Below are positions 48,878-64,000 of a DNA stretch of 64,000 nt, piece after piece. Each line of letters begins with the position of its first letter. Within the stretch, counting starts at the first letter, position 1. The notes under the pieces were generated by a model. The model ran no database searches. It was not told where the DNA came from and was given only the letters and a program-made list of their open reading frames with translations. Made by a program: the position numbers and the translations under genes. The DNA comes from Molossus alvarezi (lineage: Eukaryota; Chordata; Mammalia; Chiroptera; Molossidae): positions 61,217,001-61,281,000 of the forward strand of contig CM073887.1 of NCBI GenBank assembly GCA_037176705.1, read 5' to 3'.

Positions 48878-51800
48878 GTGAGCGGGATCGGGGGGTGGGG
48901 CAGGGGTTGAACGGGGGCAGGAACTGAACGGGGGCATTGGAGGCTGCGGCAGTGCAGGCGCCTGGCGCTGAACGACGTCTCGCCGTAGATCTCCTGCACT
49001 GTGGAGGGGACGCCCGCCAGCTTCGGTAAAAGCTTCGCACAGAAATCTGGCTACTTCCTGTGCTTCAGTACCTTGGGCAGCCTGGAGGTAAGAGGCGCCC
49101 CCTCCGGGAATCCCGGGATCCGCCCACTTCCCGCGTCCATTCGCCGGGCCCTACGCCAGGCGCGGCGTCCCCGCAGCTGGCTGACTCTGTTCTTCCCATC
49201 CAACCCCCAGAATCCGCAGGAGAACGTGGTGGTCGATATCCAAGTCCTGGTGGACAAGAGCCCCCTCCCGCCGGGCTTCTCCCCGGTCTGCGACCCCCTG
49301 GACTCCAGTGAGGCTGTGGGGAGGACCAGGGAGAGGGATGGAGGGATGACAGGCGCGCGATTTCTGAGCCTCGGTCACCCGCGCGATACACTGGGTGCTG
49401 ACAGGGTTGGCTGAGGACTAGGAGCCTGTTCCAGGGCGGGGTAACGGGCCCTACCCTGCGTAAAAATGTGCAGTTGGTACAGTCTCTGTCCTAGAGTAAC
49501 AACAGCGATCTATTTTATTACTGTTGCTGCTACATCTTCTTACACCGTAGCCAAGCTAAACCACACGCAGTTCTGTTTTTTTCATTTCCAGGCTTTTGCA
49601 AACTCCGATTTCTCTTCGGGTTAACCAATACTTCACACTGCCCACTCCTCCTCCCACTCCTCCTCTTCTGGCCCTCAGAAGCCTTGGAGCTGACCTTCCA
49701 GCTCTGACCGCCCTGCTTTCTAACCGTCTGGCTCTCCCCGCCTCCCACCGTGTCTTGTCATTTATATTTGATTCTCAGGGTATATCTACTGATACTGAAA
49801 TTAGCAAATTTTTTTAAAATATCTTTTTTTTTATCCTCACCCGAGGACATTTTTCCACTTTTTTTTTTTTGTTAAGATAGAGTGGAAGGGAGAAAGAGGG
49901 AGAGAAACATCGATGTGAAAGGGACACATCGAGTGGCTGCCACCGGCATGACCAGCCATGCCTGGGGACAAACTGCAACCGAGGTACGTGCCCTTAGTGG
50001 GAACGGAACCAGGGTCTCTCTGGACTGCAGGCTGATGCTCTAACCGCTGAGCCAAACCGGCCAGGGCGGAATTAGCAAACTTTTTATGTAAAGGGCGAGA
50101 TAGCAAGTATTTTAGGCCTTCCAGGCCAGGTGATATCTGTTGCATAATCTCCTCCCCCCCTTCGCTCCCTCCCTCCCCCCCAGCCCTTTAAAAATGTAAA
50201 AACCCAATCAGAAAGAATATTGCCCTGGCGGGTTTGGCTCAGTGGTTAGAGCGTTGGCCTGCGGTCCAGAGAGACCCGGGTTCAGTTCCCACTAAGGGCA
50301 CACACCTCAGTTGCAGTTTGTCCCCGGCCCCTCGTGGGGGTGGCAGCCGCTTGATGTGTCCCTTTCACGTTGATGTTTCTCTCTCTCTCTCTCTCTCTTC
50401 CTCTCTCTCCCTCCCACTCTATCTGAACAAAAAATGGAAAAAAATGTCCTCGGGTGAGGATAAAAAAAATAAAAGCTCAATCAGAAAGAATATATGTACC
50501 CCTATGTTCGTAGCAGCACTACTCACAATAGCGAAGATCTGGAAACAGATGTCCATCAGTAGACAAATGGATAAAAAAGCTGTTGGTACATATACACAAT
50601 GGAGTACTATGCAGCTGTAAGAAAGAAAGATCTCTTATCCTTTGAGATGACATGGAGGGACCTGGAAAGTATTATCCTAAGCGAAACAAGCCAAACAGAG
50701 AAAGACAAGTATCATATGATCTCACTTATTTATGGAATATAATAAACATAACAGTCTGAGGAGTGGGGTAGTCCCAGAGACGTGGAAGTGGGGTACAGAC
50801 TGACAATCCCCAGAATAGGGGGTGGTGGGGGAGAGATAAAGCACAGAACTTATATGCATGAACAATGGACATGGACAACAAAGCTGGGGACAGGGCGGGG
50901 AGGGGGGAATCAGTGGGGGAAAAAGGAGAAACATCTATAAAAAAATAAATTAATTTAAAATAAAATAAAGTAACAATGTAAAAACCATTTGTAGGGAAAC
51001 AGGTGTTGGGTGGGATTTGGCTCATGGGCACTCAGTTCTCTCTTAGTCCACAGCTACCCATTCTCACTGTGGTGCCCATGGTCACCCCATGAATGCTTCT
51101 TCATGTCACCAAAGATGAGCCTGCCCCAAAGGCTCCTAAAGGCTGCATGGAGTTCCCTAACACCATCCGGGTGACTGCCTTAAACAGTGCCTTGGTGACT
51201 GTCGTCTTGGAGCCATCTTTTGGTCTCTTCATCTCCTAACCCCCCCACTCCCACCCCGCACCCCTAGAGGCCTCCATGTCCAAGAAGAAACGTCTCTGTG
51301 TGAAGTTGGTGCCCCTAGGAGCCGCAGATACAGCTGTGTTTGACATCCGGTTGAGCGGGAAGACCAAGACAGTGCCTGGATACCTTCGAGTAGGGTAGGG
51401 CTTTTTTTTAATTGTAAGAAAATTTATTTAGAAAGTTGCAGAGATAGTAGAAGGGCCCTTGGAACTTAGGAGAGGGAAAGGCAGAGGTAATGCACTTTGG
51501 GGGAAGAAGGCGAGGGAAAAGCATGGGCTTCCCCCCAGTATCTAGTCTCCTTCCTTGCCCTCCAACTCCCATTTGTTCACTTCTGACCCTCAGGGACGCC
51601 CCTGAGGCCTCCTGTCCCTTCTGCCACCTCTCTGTGCCTCAGTTTCTACATGTTAAAACAGGGACAGTTGTATTAGTCTTATAGGGTTGTCATGAGGAAC
51701 AAATGTGTTGGTGTGTCTGAAGAACACAGCACAGTGATGGGACCCAGCAGTTGCATATGATGTGGGCTGAGATGCTGAAAGGAAAATTCCCCAAAAGGCA

Positions 51801-53388
51801 GGGGTCACTCAGAGGTCCAGGTTCCTCCTTTCTTTTCCTGGCAGCTGTCCTCATCCCTGGCTATACCTTGGGTCAGAACCCTCTTTCTTCTTCCCTCCCC
51901 ATCTAGGGACATGGGTGGCTTTGCCATCTGGTGCAAGAAGGCAAAGGCACCTCGGCCAGTGCCCAAGCCCAGAACTCTCAGCCGGGACATGCAGGGCCTC
52001 TCCTTAGACTCACCTAGCCAGCCCAGGTGAGTTCTTGGGCTCGGGCATGAGGTTGGTAACAATGGTCAGGCCTAACCTGGGCTGTCCCATCTCCACCAGC
52101 AAGGGCAGGTTCCCGGAGGGGACGATGTCAAGACTCGGCTCGCGGGCCTCCACCCTGAGGAGGAGTGACTCTATCTATGAGGCTTCCAACCTCTATGGCA
52201 TCTCTGGTGAGTGCAGAGTGGAAACTGAGGGTTGGGGGTGGGGCACCACTGGCCAAAGATTTATGCAGCCTGGAAGGGGCAGGGCCAAGGTTGGAACCAG
52301 GCCTGGCCCTACCCCATTCTGTAAAGTCTGGGCAGTCTGTCCTGGCCTGTGTGGCTCAGTTGGTTAGAGCGTCCTCCCCTATACCAAAATGTTTCCGGTT
52401 CGATTAGGGTCAGGGCATATACCTAGGTTGCAGGTTCGATCCCCAGGTGGGGCGTGTATAGAAGGCAACTGATTGATATTTCTCACATCCATGTTTCTCT
52501 TTCTCTCTCTCTCTCTCACTCTCTCTCCCTTCCTCTCTCTAAAATCAATAAACATATCCTCTGGTGAGGATAAAAAAAAAAAAAAGACTTGGCTGGGGGG
52601 AGGGAGCATGCCAGGCTGGCCTTTGGGGTGGGGTGGGGCAGCAGCCAGGCCCCAAGCCCCCTGCCCCTCAGCTCCTTACCCTCCACCCTGTGCTTTCCTC
52701 AGCCATGGATGGGGTTCCCTTCACGCTGCACCCCCGATTCGAGGGCAAGAGCTGTGGCCCTCTGGTGAGTCTGTGCCCCGGAGAGCTTGGGTCTGCTCCC
52801 ACCCGTGGCCTTTCTAGCATGGGAACACAGGGACCATCATCCATGTACCCAGCACCCCAGCACTGAGGCCCGTGTTTCTGGGTTGGGGAGGCTGAAGACC
52901 AAGTGGTGGGGGCTGGATGGCCTCTGTGTGGAATACAGGAGTCAAGAGGGGCAATGGGTGTTGGTGGCTAGAGGCTATGGCAGGAAGAGGGAGGGGATAT
53001 TCAAGTAGATATTGAGGGGGGCCCTCCTTGAAGATGAGGGATTGGGGGTTCCAGGCAGGGGTCTAGGCCCAAGACTGACCTGCCCCTGCCCACCAGGCCT
53101 CTGCCTTTGCCGATCTGACCATCAAGTCGCTGGCGGACATTGAAGAGGAGGTAGGTTGCTGGGGTAGGGAGGAAGGGTGGAAGGGTACTGGGAGCTCCTC
53201 CCCAACCAGGCCACTTCAGTCTCCCCCAGCCATACACCACCTCTCCAGGGCTGGAGATCACTTAGTCCCTAAGTGGTCCCCCCATTCCTCATAGCAACCC
53301 CCACGACCTCTCTCTCACCCCCCAGTACAATTACGGCTTCGTGGTGGAGAAAACAGCAGCTGCGCGCCTGCCGCCCAGCGTGTCGTAG
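48794..53388 (+). CDS. MVB12A: MVB12A (FAM125A), ESCRT-I subunit, complete, 270 aa
   Basis: Subunit of the ESCRT-I complex, which sorts ubiquitinated cargo into multivesicular bodies; ESCRT is also co-opted in retroviral budding. Nine coding exons: 48794-48877, 48989-49087, 49211-49307, 51268-51394, 51907-52026, 52100-52206, 52703-52764, 53097-53150, 53326-53388 (813 nt with stop). All are bounded by GT-AG and in frame. The N-terminal MABP domain covers about residues 20-150 ([34 protein letters not shown]). A Ser/Arg linker ([20 protein letters not shown]) leads to the C-terminal UMA domain ([31 protein letters not shown], ending RLPPSVS). Close to human MVB12A (273 aa). The start follows the CpG-rich promoter and aligns with the human start. 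The gene looks intact. Confidence 0.97.
48989..49087 (+). CDS. MVB12A: MVB12A exon 2
   Basis: 33 codons ([16 protein letters not shown]), acceptor GCCGTAG, donor GTAAGA, phase 0. Confidence 0.95.
49211..49307 (+). CDS. MVB12A: MVB12A exon 3
   Basis: 97 nt ([17 protein letters not shown]), acceptor AACCCCCAG, donor GTGAGG, phase 1. Confidence 0.95.
49832..50066 (-). mobile_element. Ves SINE, type A, MVB12A intron 3
   Basis: Duplication (A/G)AATTAGCAAA flanks it. Reads ATCCTCACCCGAGGACATTT to GCCAAACCGGCCAGGGC. Confidence 0.92.
50195..50975 (+). mobile_element. LINE-1 3' end, 5' truncated, MVB12A intron 3
   Basis: GCAGCACTACTCACAATAGC, ATGGAGTACTATGCAGC, GAGATGACATGGAGGGACCT and TATCATATGATCTCACTTAT are the L1 ORF2 end. 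A G-rich 3' UTR resembling that of the HAL1-like copies (ACTTATATGCATGAACAATG) follows, then an A-rich tail. AATGTAAAAACC is duplicated at both ends. Split by the Ves copy at 50221. Confidence 0.88.
50221..50465 (+). mobile_element. Ves SINE, type A, in the L1 fragment
   Basis: C(C/T)CAATCAGAAAGAATAT-type duplication on both sides; near-consensus. Confidence 0.93.
51268..51394 (+). CDS. MVB12A: MVB12A exon 4
   Basis: 127 nt ([17 protein letters not shown]), acceptor CACCCCTAG, donor GTAGGG, phase 2. Confidence 0.95.
51405..51510 (-). repeat. LTR-like repeat, copy 1
   Basis: ATTTATTTAGAAAGTTGCAG, GAAGGGCCCTTGGAACTTAG and GGAAAGGCAGA recur in related form at 60015-60200. Family unknown. Reading the minus strand gives an AATAAATTTTC end. 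Confidence 0.35.
51907..52026 (+). CDS. MVB12A: MVB12A exon 5
   Basis: 120 nt ([20 protein letters not shown]), acceptor CCCATCTAG, donor GTGAGT, phase 2. Confidence 0.95.
52100..52206 (+). CDS. MVB12A: MVB12A exon 6
   Basis: 107 nt ([20 protein letters not shown]), acceptor CTCCACCAG, donor GTGAGT, phase 1. Confidence 0.94.
52338..52584 (+). mobile_element. Ves SINE with two B boxes, MVB12A intron 6
   Basis: GGTTCGATTAGGGTCAGGGC is followed about 35 bp later by GGTTCGATCCCCAGGTGGGG. The tail combines type B (AAAATCAATAAA) with type A (ATCCTCTGGTGAGGAT) features. Confidence 0.85.
52703..52764 (+). CDS. MVB12A: MVB12A exon 7
   Basis: 62 nt ([20 protein letters not shown]), acceptor TTTCCTCAG, donor GTGAGT, phase 0. 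Opens the UMA domain. Confidence 0.95.
53097..53150 (+). CDS. MVB12A: MVB12A exon 8
   Basis: 18 codons ([18 protein letters not shown]), acceptor CCCACCAG, donor GTAGGT, phase 0. Confidence 0.95.
53326..53388 (+). CDS. MVB12A: MVB12A exon 9 (terminal)
   Basis: [20 protein letters not shown] then TAG at 53386-53388; acceptor CACCCCCCAG. Confidence 0.96.
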   Translation, partial: YNYGFVVEKTAAARLPPSVS

Positions 53389-53669
53389 CCCCTTGCCTGT
53401 TCCAGGGAGGAGGCCCCTGGCCCACACCCCAGGACTGGCAGCTGGCCCACCCTAGCCCATGTTGGGGACCTTGGCAGAGCAGGGCATTCTGGACCCTCAA
53501 CCACCTGGAGAGCTGCCACTTGAAGTGGGTGGACCTGGCTGCTGGGTGATGGGGTCTCTTGCCCCAGGCCCTATAGGGCAGGGGTGGGGGCTAGATGTAA
53601 ACCAGTGCCTTCAAGTCATTTGTGTCAAAACTTTCTGGTGCCCGGAGGCCACACTGCTGTCCTCTTGGC

Positions 53670-53675
53670 AATAAA
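53670..53675 (+). terminator. MVB12A polyadenylation signal
   Basis: AATAAA 282 nt after the stop, followed by a GT-rich stretch (TGCTGTCTGTTGTCTGG), the usual downstream element. Confidence 0.85.
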
Positions 53676-53924
53676 CACTATGCTGTCTGTTGTCTGGAGC
53701 CCTGATCCTGGCCTGGGAGTGGTTCATGGTCTTCACCTTGTGCAAGCTGGAGCAGCCACGCACCCAGCAAATGGGTGACATCCTGGAGGGGAGGTGGCCC
53801 TGCTGCTACTCCCTTCCACAGAATGGGAAACTGAGGCTCAGTGAGGCCTGATCCAGGATTCTAGATCACAAAGAAGACCTGGTCATGCTCTTCTATTTTT
53901 GAGTATAACAGTAATAATAGTAAC

Positions 53925-54110
53925 AGCTATCATTAATCATGGGGACCATGTCCCTAACACCTTAGACAAAGTATCTCATTTAATCATGTCAGCCAAGTAG
54001 GAAGACCATGTTTTGCTACCATTTTACAGATAGAGAAGCTGAGGCAGGGGACAGCTAAAGTCACAGCTGGGATTAGAACCCAGAGCCTGCTCTTGATCAG
54101 AAAACTGTTC
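53925..54110 (-). repeat. MIR-family fragment
   Basis: TATCTCATTTAATCATGTCA, CCATTTTACAGATAGAGAAG, CTGAGGCAGGGGACAGCTAA and GGGATTAGAACCCAGAGCCT, the classic antisense MIR order. Confidence 0.85.
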
Positions 54111-54149
54111 TGTGCACCCTTTTCCTCTGCTGCAGTATAGAGACAAATG

Positions 54150-54775
54150 GTTGACTCTCATTATTCACACTAGTTCCATTTTATAAAGTTGTGGCAAAAG
54201 TGGAATTAGTGAATACTGGATTCTTCTGGAAAACAGGTGGATTTCTACTAGTAGCTCTGGTCACATTTTTGTCAAGTGATTGATACATAACCTTATCTTG
54301 TGTGTGTTTCAAGAAACCTTGTTTATTATATACATACTGCTGATTTGTTAACATTGAACTCACTGCCAACAACAGTGTAACTGACACCTGAACAAAGCTA
54401 ATGGAACACGTATATTCTCCAAAGGCACGTGGCAACCTTCTGGAGCTTAGGGACATCAGATAGCACTTCAGCACCATGCTTGGGGGCCTTTTTAAATACG
54501 AAATGCCAAGGAAAAGCACAAAAAATGTGAAAGATAGACTGCAAAAAAGTCTTGTTTACAGTCAGTGAGCTGGAACCAGAAGGCAGAGTGTCACCTTGTT
54601 CCACCTCAGCTGGGAACATGTGCCTCCCAGGACTCGAATGTTTCCCTGCTCTGTGTATATCTTCCAATGACCACAAAAGCACCAGGAGTATTTTAATTTG
54701 GGGGTTACAAATAAATTTTAGCCTGTTAGAGAATTTGCAAATATGGAATCTACAAATAATAAGGGTTGATTGTAT
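54150..54775. mobile_element. Non-autonomous DNA transposon fossil with terminal inverted repeats
   Basis: The left end GACTCTCATTATTCACACTA and the reverse complement of the right end (CAACCCTTATTATTTGTAGA) align over about 25 bp, framing roughly 620 bp without a long frame. This looks like a Tigger-type (Tc1/mariner) relative, but the family was not confirmed. Confidence 0.55.
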
Positions 54776-55179
54776 TTGTGAAATTAACTGCCCCAGGCCC
54801 ACTGTCTTTCTGTCACGTGTGTGCTTCTCTCTTTTCTGCTCTCCCCTACATCCCTGTAGCATCAGGGTGGCCCAGGTTATGCTGCTGTCAGGAATGCCCC
54901 CAGATCTCTTTGGCTCAGAAAAGCTAAGGCTCATTTCTCATCCATGTCACATGCCCATGGCAGTGCAGCAGCAGACTCTGCTGGTCGTGGGGCAGCCACC
55001 ATCTTGTCCTGACAATGGAGATGGGCTCAGGAAAGTGTTGCACTATCAGTTAAATGCCCTGGCTAGGAAGTACCTTGTTCAAGTTCTATTCACAGCTCGT
55101 TGGCCAGAATGGGTCCCATGGGACCTGAAGGGACAGACCAACCAACTGGACCCTTGGGTCTAACAATGTTGCCTCAGGA

Positions 55180-55490
55180 GTCTGAGGGGGGAACTGCCCT
55201 GCACAAAGGTGTGAGGGAAGAGGGTTCCTTAATCTGTAGTCTGAGAGGAAAATCAAAGTTCTACTTGAGGGGTCTGATAGGGGAGGCAAGCTTCTGCTCT
55301 TCAGTCTAAGGGAGGGGGCAAAGCCCTCCTCTGGGTTCTGAGAGGGGAGGCAAAGCCCCACTCTGGGGTCTGCGGTGGGGAGGCAAAGCCTTGCTTTAGG
55401 GTCTGAGGGGAGAGGCAAGCCCCTGCTCTGGGGTCTGAGGAAGGAGGCAAAACCCTGCTCTGGGAGTCTAATAGGAGAGACAGTTTTCCT
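55180..55490. repeat. Minisatellite, about 32-bp unit
   Basis: Tandem CTCTGGGGTCTGAGGGGAGG then CAAAGCCC(C/T)... units, at least eight imperfect copies. Similar in unit to the array at 3900-4180. Confidence 0.75.
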
Positions 55491-56100
55491 GGAAGGGGTG
55501 GTATCCATGCAAAATGTACCCCCTCCCCACCACACTCAGCTGCCTTGAGAAAACTAGGCCTCAGGTGGTAAGATATCTCCTCCATCTCCCCCTCTGGGCT
55601 CTGCCAGCCCCTGCCAGGTCCCGCCCAGGCTGCTCTGGCGCCGGCCTAGGAATTCAATCTGGCTGGAAAGTAAAGGCTGTTTGTTTTCCCTGGTCACCTT
55701 CTTGGCCACCCAGAAACCAGCCCCGGATCACTTTCCAGGGCAACCATGTGTGATCGGATCCCTTGGATGACCTGTGCTGGCCTCGGGTCTAACTGGACCA
55801 GCCGTCATATGGCCCTGCAAAATCCCAGCCCTTTGAGTCCTGCTGGGCCTGGCCCCTTACAGCATCTTGGAGGGTCCAGGGCCACATCAATCCAAACAGC
55901 CCCAGGCTGAACTGAGATCTTGGGCTACAGAGGGAGTGAAGCCTTACTTTTCCCTGCCTTTTGCTCGTTCCTGGGCACTGAGAGCCAGGCATCACGGGAA
56001 CCTGGGTACGGGAGGAACAAGGGATGTTTCCGGAGAGACATGGCCCCAGCTCCACTGCTCACTAGCTGGTGAACCTAAGCAGTGACTTAACCTCTGTAAT
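55491..56100. other. Unassigned MVB12A-TMEM221 intergenic sequence
   Basis: No repeat or coding region recognised. Confidence 0.4.
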
Positions 56101-56450
56101 TCCAGAACATTTCATCACTCCAAAAGGAGACCCCATGAGCATTCTCTCCCCCGGCCCCTGGCAACCACTAACCTGCTTTCTGTCTCTGTGGATTTGCCTG
56201 TTCTGGACATTTCATATAGATGGAATCATACAGTGTGACCTTTTGTGTCTGGCTTCTTTCACTCAGTGTGATGTTTTCAGGTTCATCCACGTAGCGTGTG
56301 TCAGTGCTTCACTCCTTTTTATGGCTGAGAAATATTTCACTGTGTGGATGGACCACATTTTCTTCAGTTTATGGACAGTTTTGGTGATTGTGACTAGTGC
56401 TGCCGGGAACATGCATGTCCAAGATTTGTCAATTCTTTATGTCTCCTAAA
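56100..56450 (-). mobile_element. Old LINE-1 fragment (antisense)
   Basis: CCCCTGGCAACCACTAACCT, ATGGAATCATACAGTGTGAC, TTCTTTCACTCAGTGTGATG and ATGGCTGAGAAATATTTCAC are the antisense ORF2/3' end of ancient mammalian L1. Confidence 0.8.
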
Positions 56451-56654
56451 AATTTGTACTCCCACCCTGGTCCTGGCTCTGTGGCTGAGGCTGAGGGGTC
56501 CAGCTTCTTGTTCCCCTGACCAGTCCAGGAGATTAGATCCTCTGCACTGGCAGCCAGCTGGGGTCCTTCCTTCTCTTCTCTCTCTTCCACTCTGAGTCCT
56601 CAAGGCCTGGGCAGTTTTCGGAAACTAGAATCTCCAATACCTGCTCTGTCCTGG

Positions 56655-56810
56655 ATCCCTATGTGATGAGGTTCCCACCATTGCTGCTGTGTGGCCTCAC
56701 TTCTTGGGCCTCAGTTTCCCCATCTGTGAGTGGGGCTGTCCTGAAGATTAACTGGGGACAGGAAAGTGCCTGGCCTGTGCCTGCAGTACCAAGCATGTGA
56801 TAAAGACATA
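56655..56810 (+). repeat. MIR fragment
   Basis: GCTGTGTGGCCTCACTTCTT, GGCCTCAGTTTCCCCATCTG and GTGGGGCTGTCCTGAAGATT in MIR order. Confidence 0.8.
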
Positions 56811-56831
56811 CCATTTATTTATTTTTTTTCA

Positions 56832-57068
56832 ATCCTCACTCAAGGATATTTTTCCATCTGTCTTCCTACAGAATGGAGGGAGGAGAGAGAGCGAGAGAGA
56901 GAGAGAAACATCGATGTGAGAGAGATTCATTGATTGGTTGCTTCCCGCACGACCCTGACCAGGACTGGGACAAACCACAACCGAGGTATGTACCCTTTAC
57001 CGGAATTGAATCTGCAACTCCTTGGTCCATGGGCCGACGCTCTAACCACTGAGCAAACTAGCCAGGGC
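56832..57068 (-). mobile_element. Ves SINE, type A
   Basis: AATCCTCACTCAAGGATATT to GAGCAAACTAGCCAGGGCC. CATACCATTTATT on both sides. Confidence 0.92.
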
Positions 57069-57651
57069 CATACCATTTATTCTTATTTTATCCTCTTTGT
57101 TCGATATTCATCATGCTCATCAAGAGCCCATGCTCACTGGACACCCACATGTCAAGTGCCACATGGGATGCTCACGTACATTATCTCTTGACCCCACTCT
57201 ACTGCTTCCCAGGGGTGCAGGGAGGAGAGGGCCAAGGCTGGTGGGGCACCTAGGTCTGTGATCAGCTGGACCCCTACCTGGGGTCAGACTTGGGACCAGT
57301 CCTCCTGCTGGATGTTGTCACTTCTCTGCCCATTGGGAAGGGTCCCGGGAGATTCCTTTGCTATGGCCAAGCCTCCTCTGCTTCTTGGGCCCTGGAGTCC
57401 CTATGTAATTCAGGAAGGGACAGGCTGGAAAATTTTGGGAGACATCTGTACATTTGAGGTAGGGGTGGGGGAAATCAGTGAAATTTACAGGCATGAAGAT
57501 TTGTGGGAGATGGTTCCCAGGGCAAACCCGTCTCCCACTCCTGCCCTCCTCACTCTCACTCCTGTCACCCCCCCTTTAACCCAAGCCTGAGCTTGGCCAC
57601 GAAGCACATTCAGATTTGGTTCAAGTGACATGGAGATAGTGAGGGCCAGAG

Positions 57652-57657
57652 TTTATT
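57652..57657 (-). terminator. Polyadenylation signal, candidate for TMEM221
   Basis: AATAAA on the minus strand 940 nt beyond the TMEM221 stop. The intervening sequence has MIR-like pieces (about 57890-57950, 58110-58200) and no SINE. Confidence 0.45.
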
Positions 57658-58597
57658 TGCAGTCCTGTAAGATAGGAGTGGGGCTAGGGCCTCAGGAGAC
57701 TCCTAGGGCTCTGAGTTATCCACTCCAAGCCCTGTCAGTTCTGTGAGTCCCAGAAACTGGCCATCAACCCATCTTTTCCAGCTACCAGATGCCCCGACTG
57801 ACAGCAGCGTGGGCTGACACACTGACGACCTATTGTGCACAGGCCCCCGGAATGGCTTCGACGGAGTCTCATGGGAGCCCCAGGCAGAGGGACTGCTTCT
57901 GTCCCCATTTTATAGATGAGGAAACGGAAACACAGAGTGGTGAAGCCCTCAGCCACAGACCCACAGCCAAGAATCTGGATGTAGTCCTTTAGGGCTGCTG
58001 TGGCCCTGGGCTGCTCTGAGCTCTACACGCAAAGCTTTCAAATGCTCGTAGACCGGAAGGAGTCGCAGAGACTTGCACTGTCAGCATCATGGGGGATACA
58101 GGACCTTGCGCTGATGCTCAGTACTGGCCGGGGGACCCCTGGTGAGGCAGTGCACTTCTCTGGGCCTCGGTTTCCTCATCTGTAAAATGGACGGAGACAT
58201 TTAGAGAATCACTGCCTAAGCCTCACCCTCCTGTCCTGCCCATCATAGAACTTCATTTGTCTACACAGCTACATTTCCCAGTCTCCCCTTCAGTAAGCTG
58301 TAGCCATGTGCCTCTGTTCTGGTCAGTGAGGTATAAGCAGAAAGGTCCCAAGGCCTCCCAGGAAGACTTCCAAAAGATGCTGAGCCAGCCCTGGCCTCTG
58401 CCTCTTTGAATGAGGACATGAAGGCTGGAGCCCTGGCAGCCATTTTGTGCCATGAGGAAACCTTGAGGACAAAAGCCAGGCATGCTGTGAACTTAAAGAG
58501 AAATCAGGTTGTATTGCTACTGTGGCTGATCCTGGACATATCTACAGAGTGCTCTTTCTGCTGCCTCACACCAGCTCTCTATTCCTGACCCCTGAGT

Positions 58598-64000
<5,403 letters not shown>

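Larger units (their letters stand above)
48475..48900. promoter_or_regulatory. CpG-rich promoter region of MVB12A
   Basis: Dense CpGs (GCGAGCGAGG, CCCGGCGCACCACAGCGACG, GGCGGCCGGGCGGCGG), no TATA, spanning exon 1. Typical housekeeping promoter. Confidence 0.75.

Noticed and set aside
48335..48937. 200-aa minus-strand frame over the MVB12A promoter and exon 1
   Set aside because: Antisense shadow of a CpG-rich promoter and exon, with no independent support.
54552..55163. 203-aa plus-strand frame downstream of MVB12A
   Set aside because: It begins inside the DNA-transposon fossil, runs into unrelated intergenic sequence, and has no recognisable domain.

Overview
The window is mammalian nuclear DNA, almost certainly from a bat. 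About 60 tRNA-derived SINEs of the bat Ves type cover roughly a fifth of it, and the genes are intron-rich with GT-AG splice sites. Gene content and order match the human 19p13.11 block PLVAP - CCDC194 - BST2 - MVB12A - TMEM221. The sequence alone does not resolve the bat family or species.

Layout. PLVAP (minus) enters from the left: exons 1-3 are present, and the exons for its proline-rich C-terminus lie to the left of base 1. Between PLVAP and CCDC194 (about 5.8-30.8 kb) lies a repeat-dense interval. It holds a decayed class I endogenous retrovirus (minus strand, about 15-24.6 kb) with a tRNA-Phe-like primer-binding site. The retrovirus is interrupted by two ORF1-only LINE-1 derivatives (HAL1-like), many Ves SINEs and a solo LTR. 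CCDC194 (minus, 4 coding exons, 236 aa) lies at 30.8-35.0 kb. BST2/tetherin (minus, 4 coding exons, 177 aa, apparently intact) lies at 40.0-42.2 kb, with an ISRE/GAS-type interferon cluster about 0.2 kb upstream. MVB12A (plus, 9 coding exons, 270 aa) lies at 48.8-53.4 kb behind a CpG-rich promoter with two ZNF143-like motifs. TMEM221 (minus) converges on MVB12A from the right; its first exon runs off the window end.

How the genes relate. PLVAP, CCDC194 and BST2 are three same-strand neighbours. Each encodes a short cytoplasmic tail, one N-terminal membrane anchor and an extracellular coiled coil. The intron phases read here (0,1,2 in both CCDC194 and BST2; 0,1,0 in the visible part of PLVAP) and the 97-nt second exon shared by PLVAP and CCDC194 fit descent by tandem duplication. 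BST2 tethers budding enveloped virions. MVB12A is an ESCRT-I subunit. TMEM221 is a four-pass membrane protein of unknown role.

Exon boundaries were read by hand from splice consensus, frame closure and remembered human family members. Repeat ends are exact only where a target-site duplication is quoted. 'Type A' Ves copies end in a TCCTC-NNNN-GAGGA stem-loop before the A-tail; 'type B' copies end in AAAATCAATAAA. No protein-coding gene beyond the five named was found.
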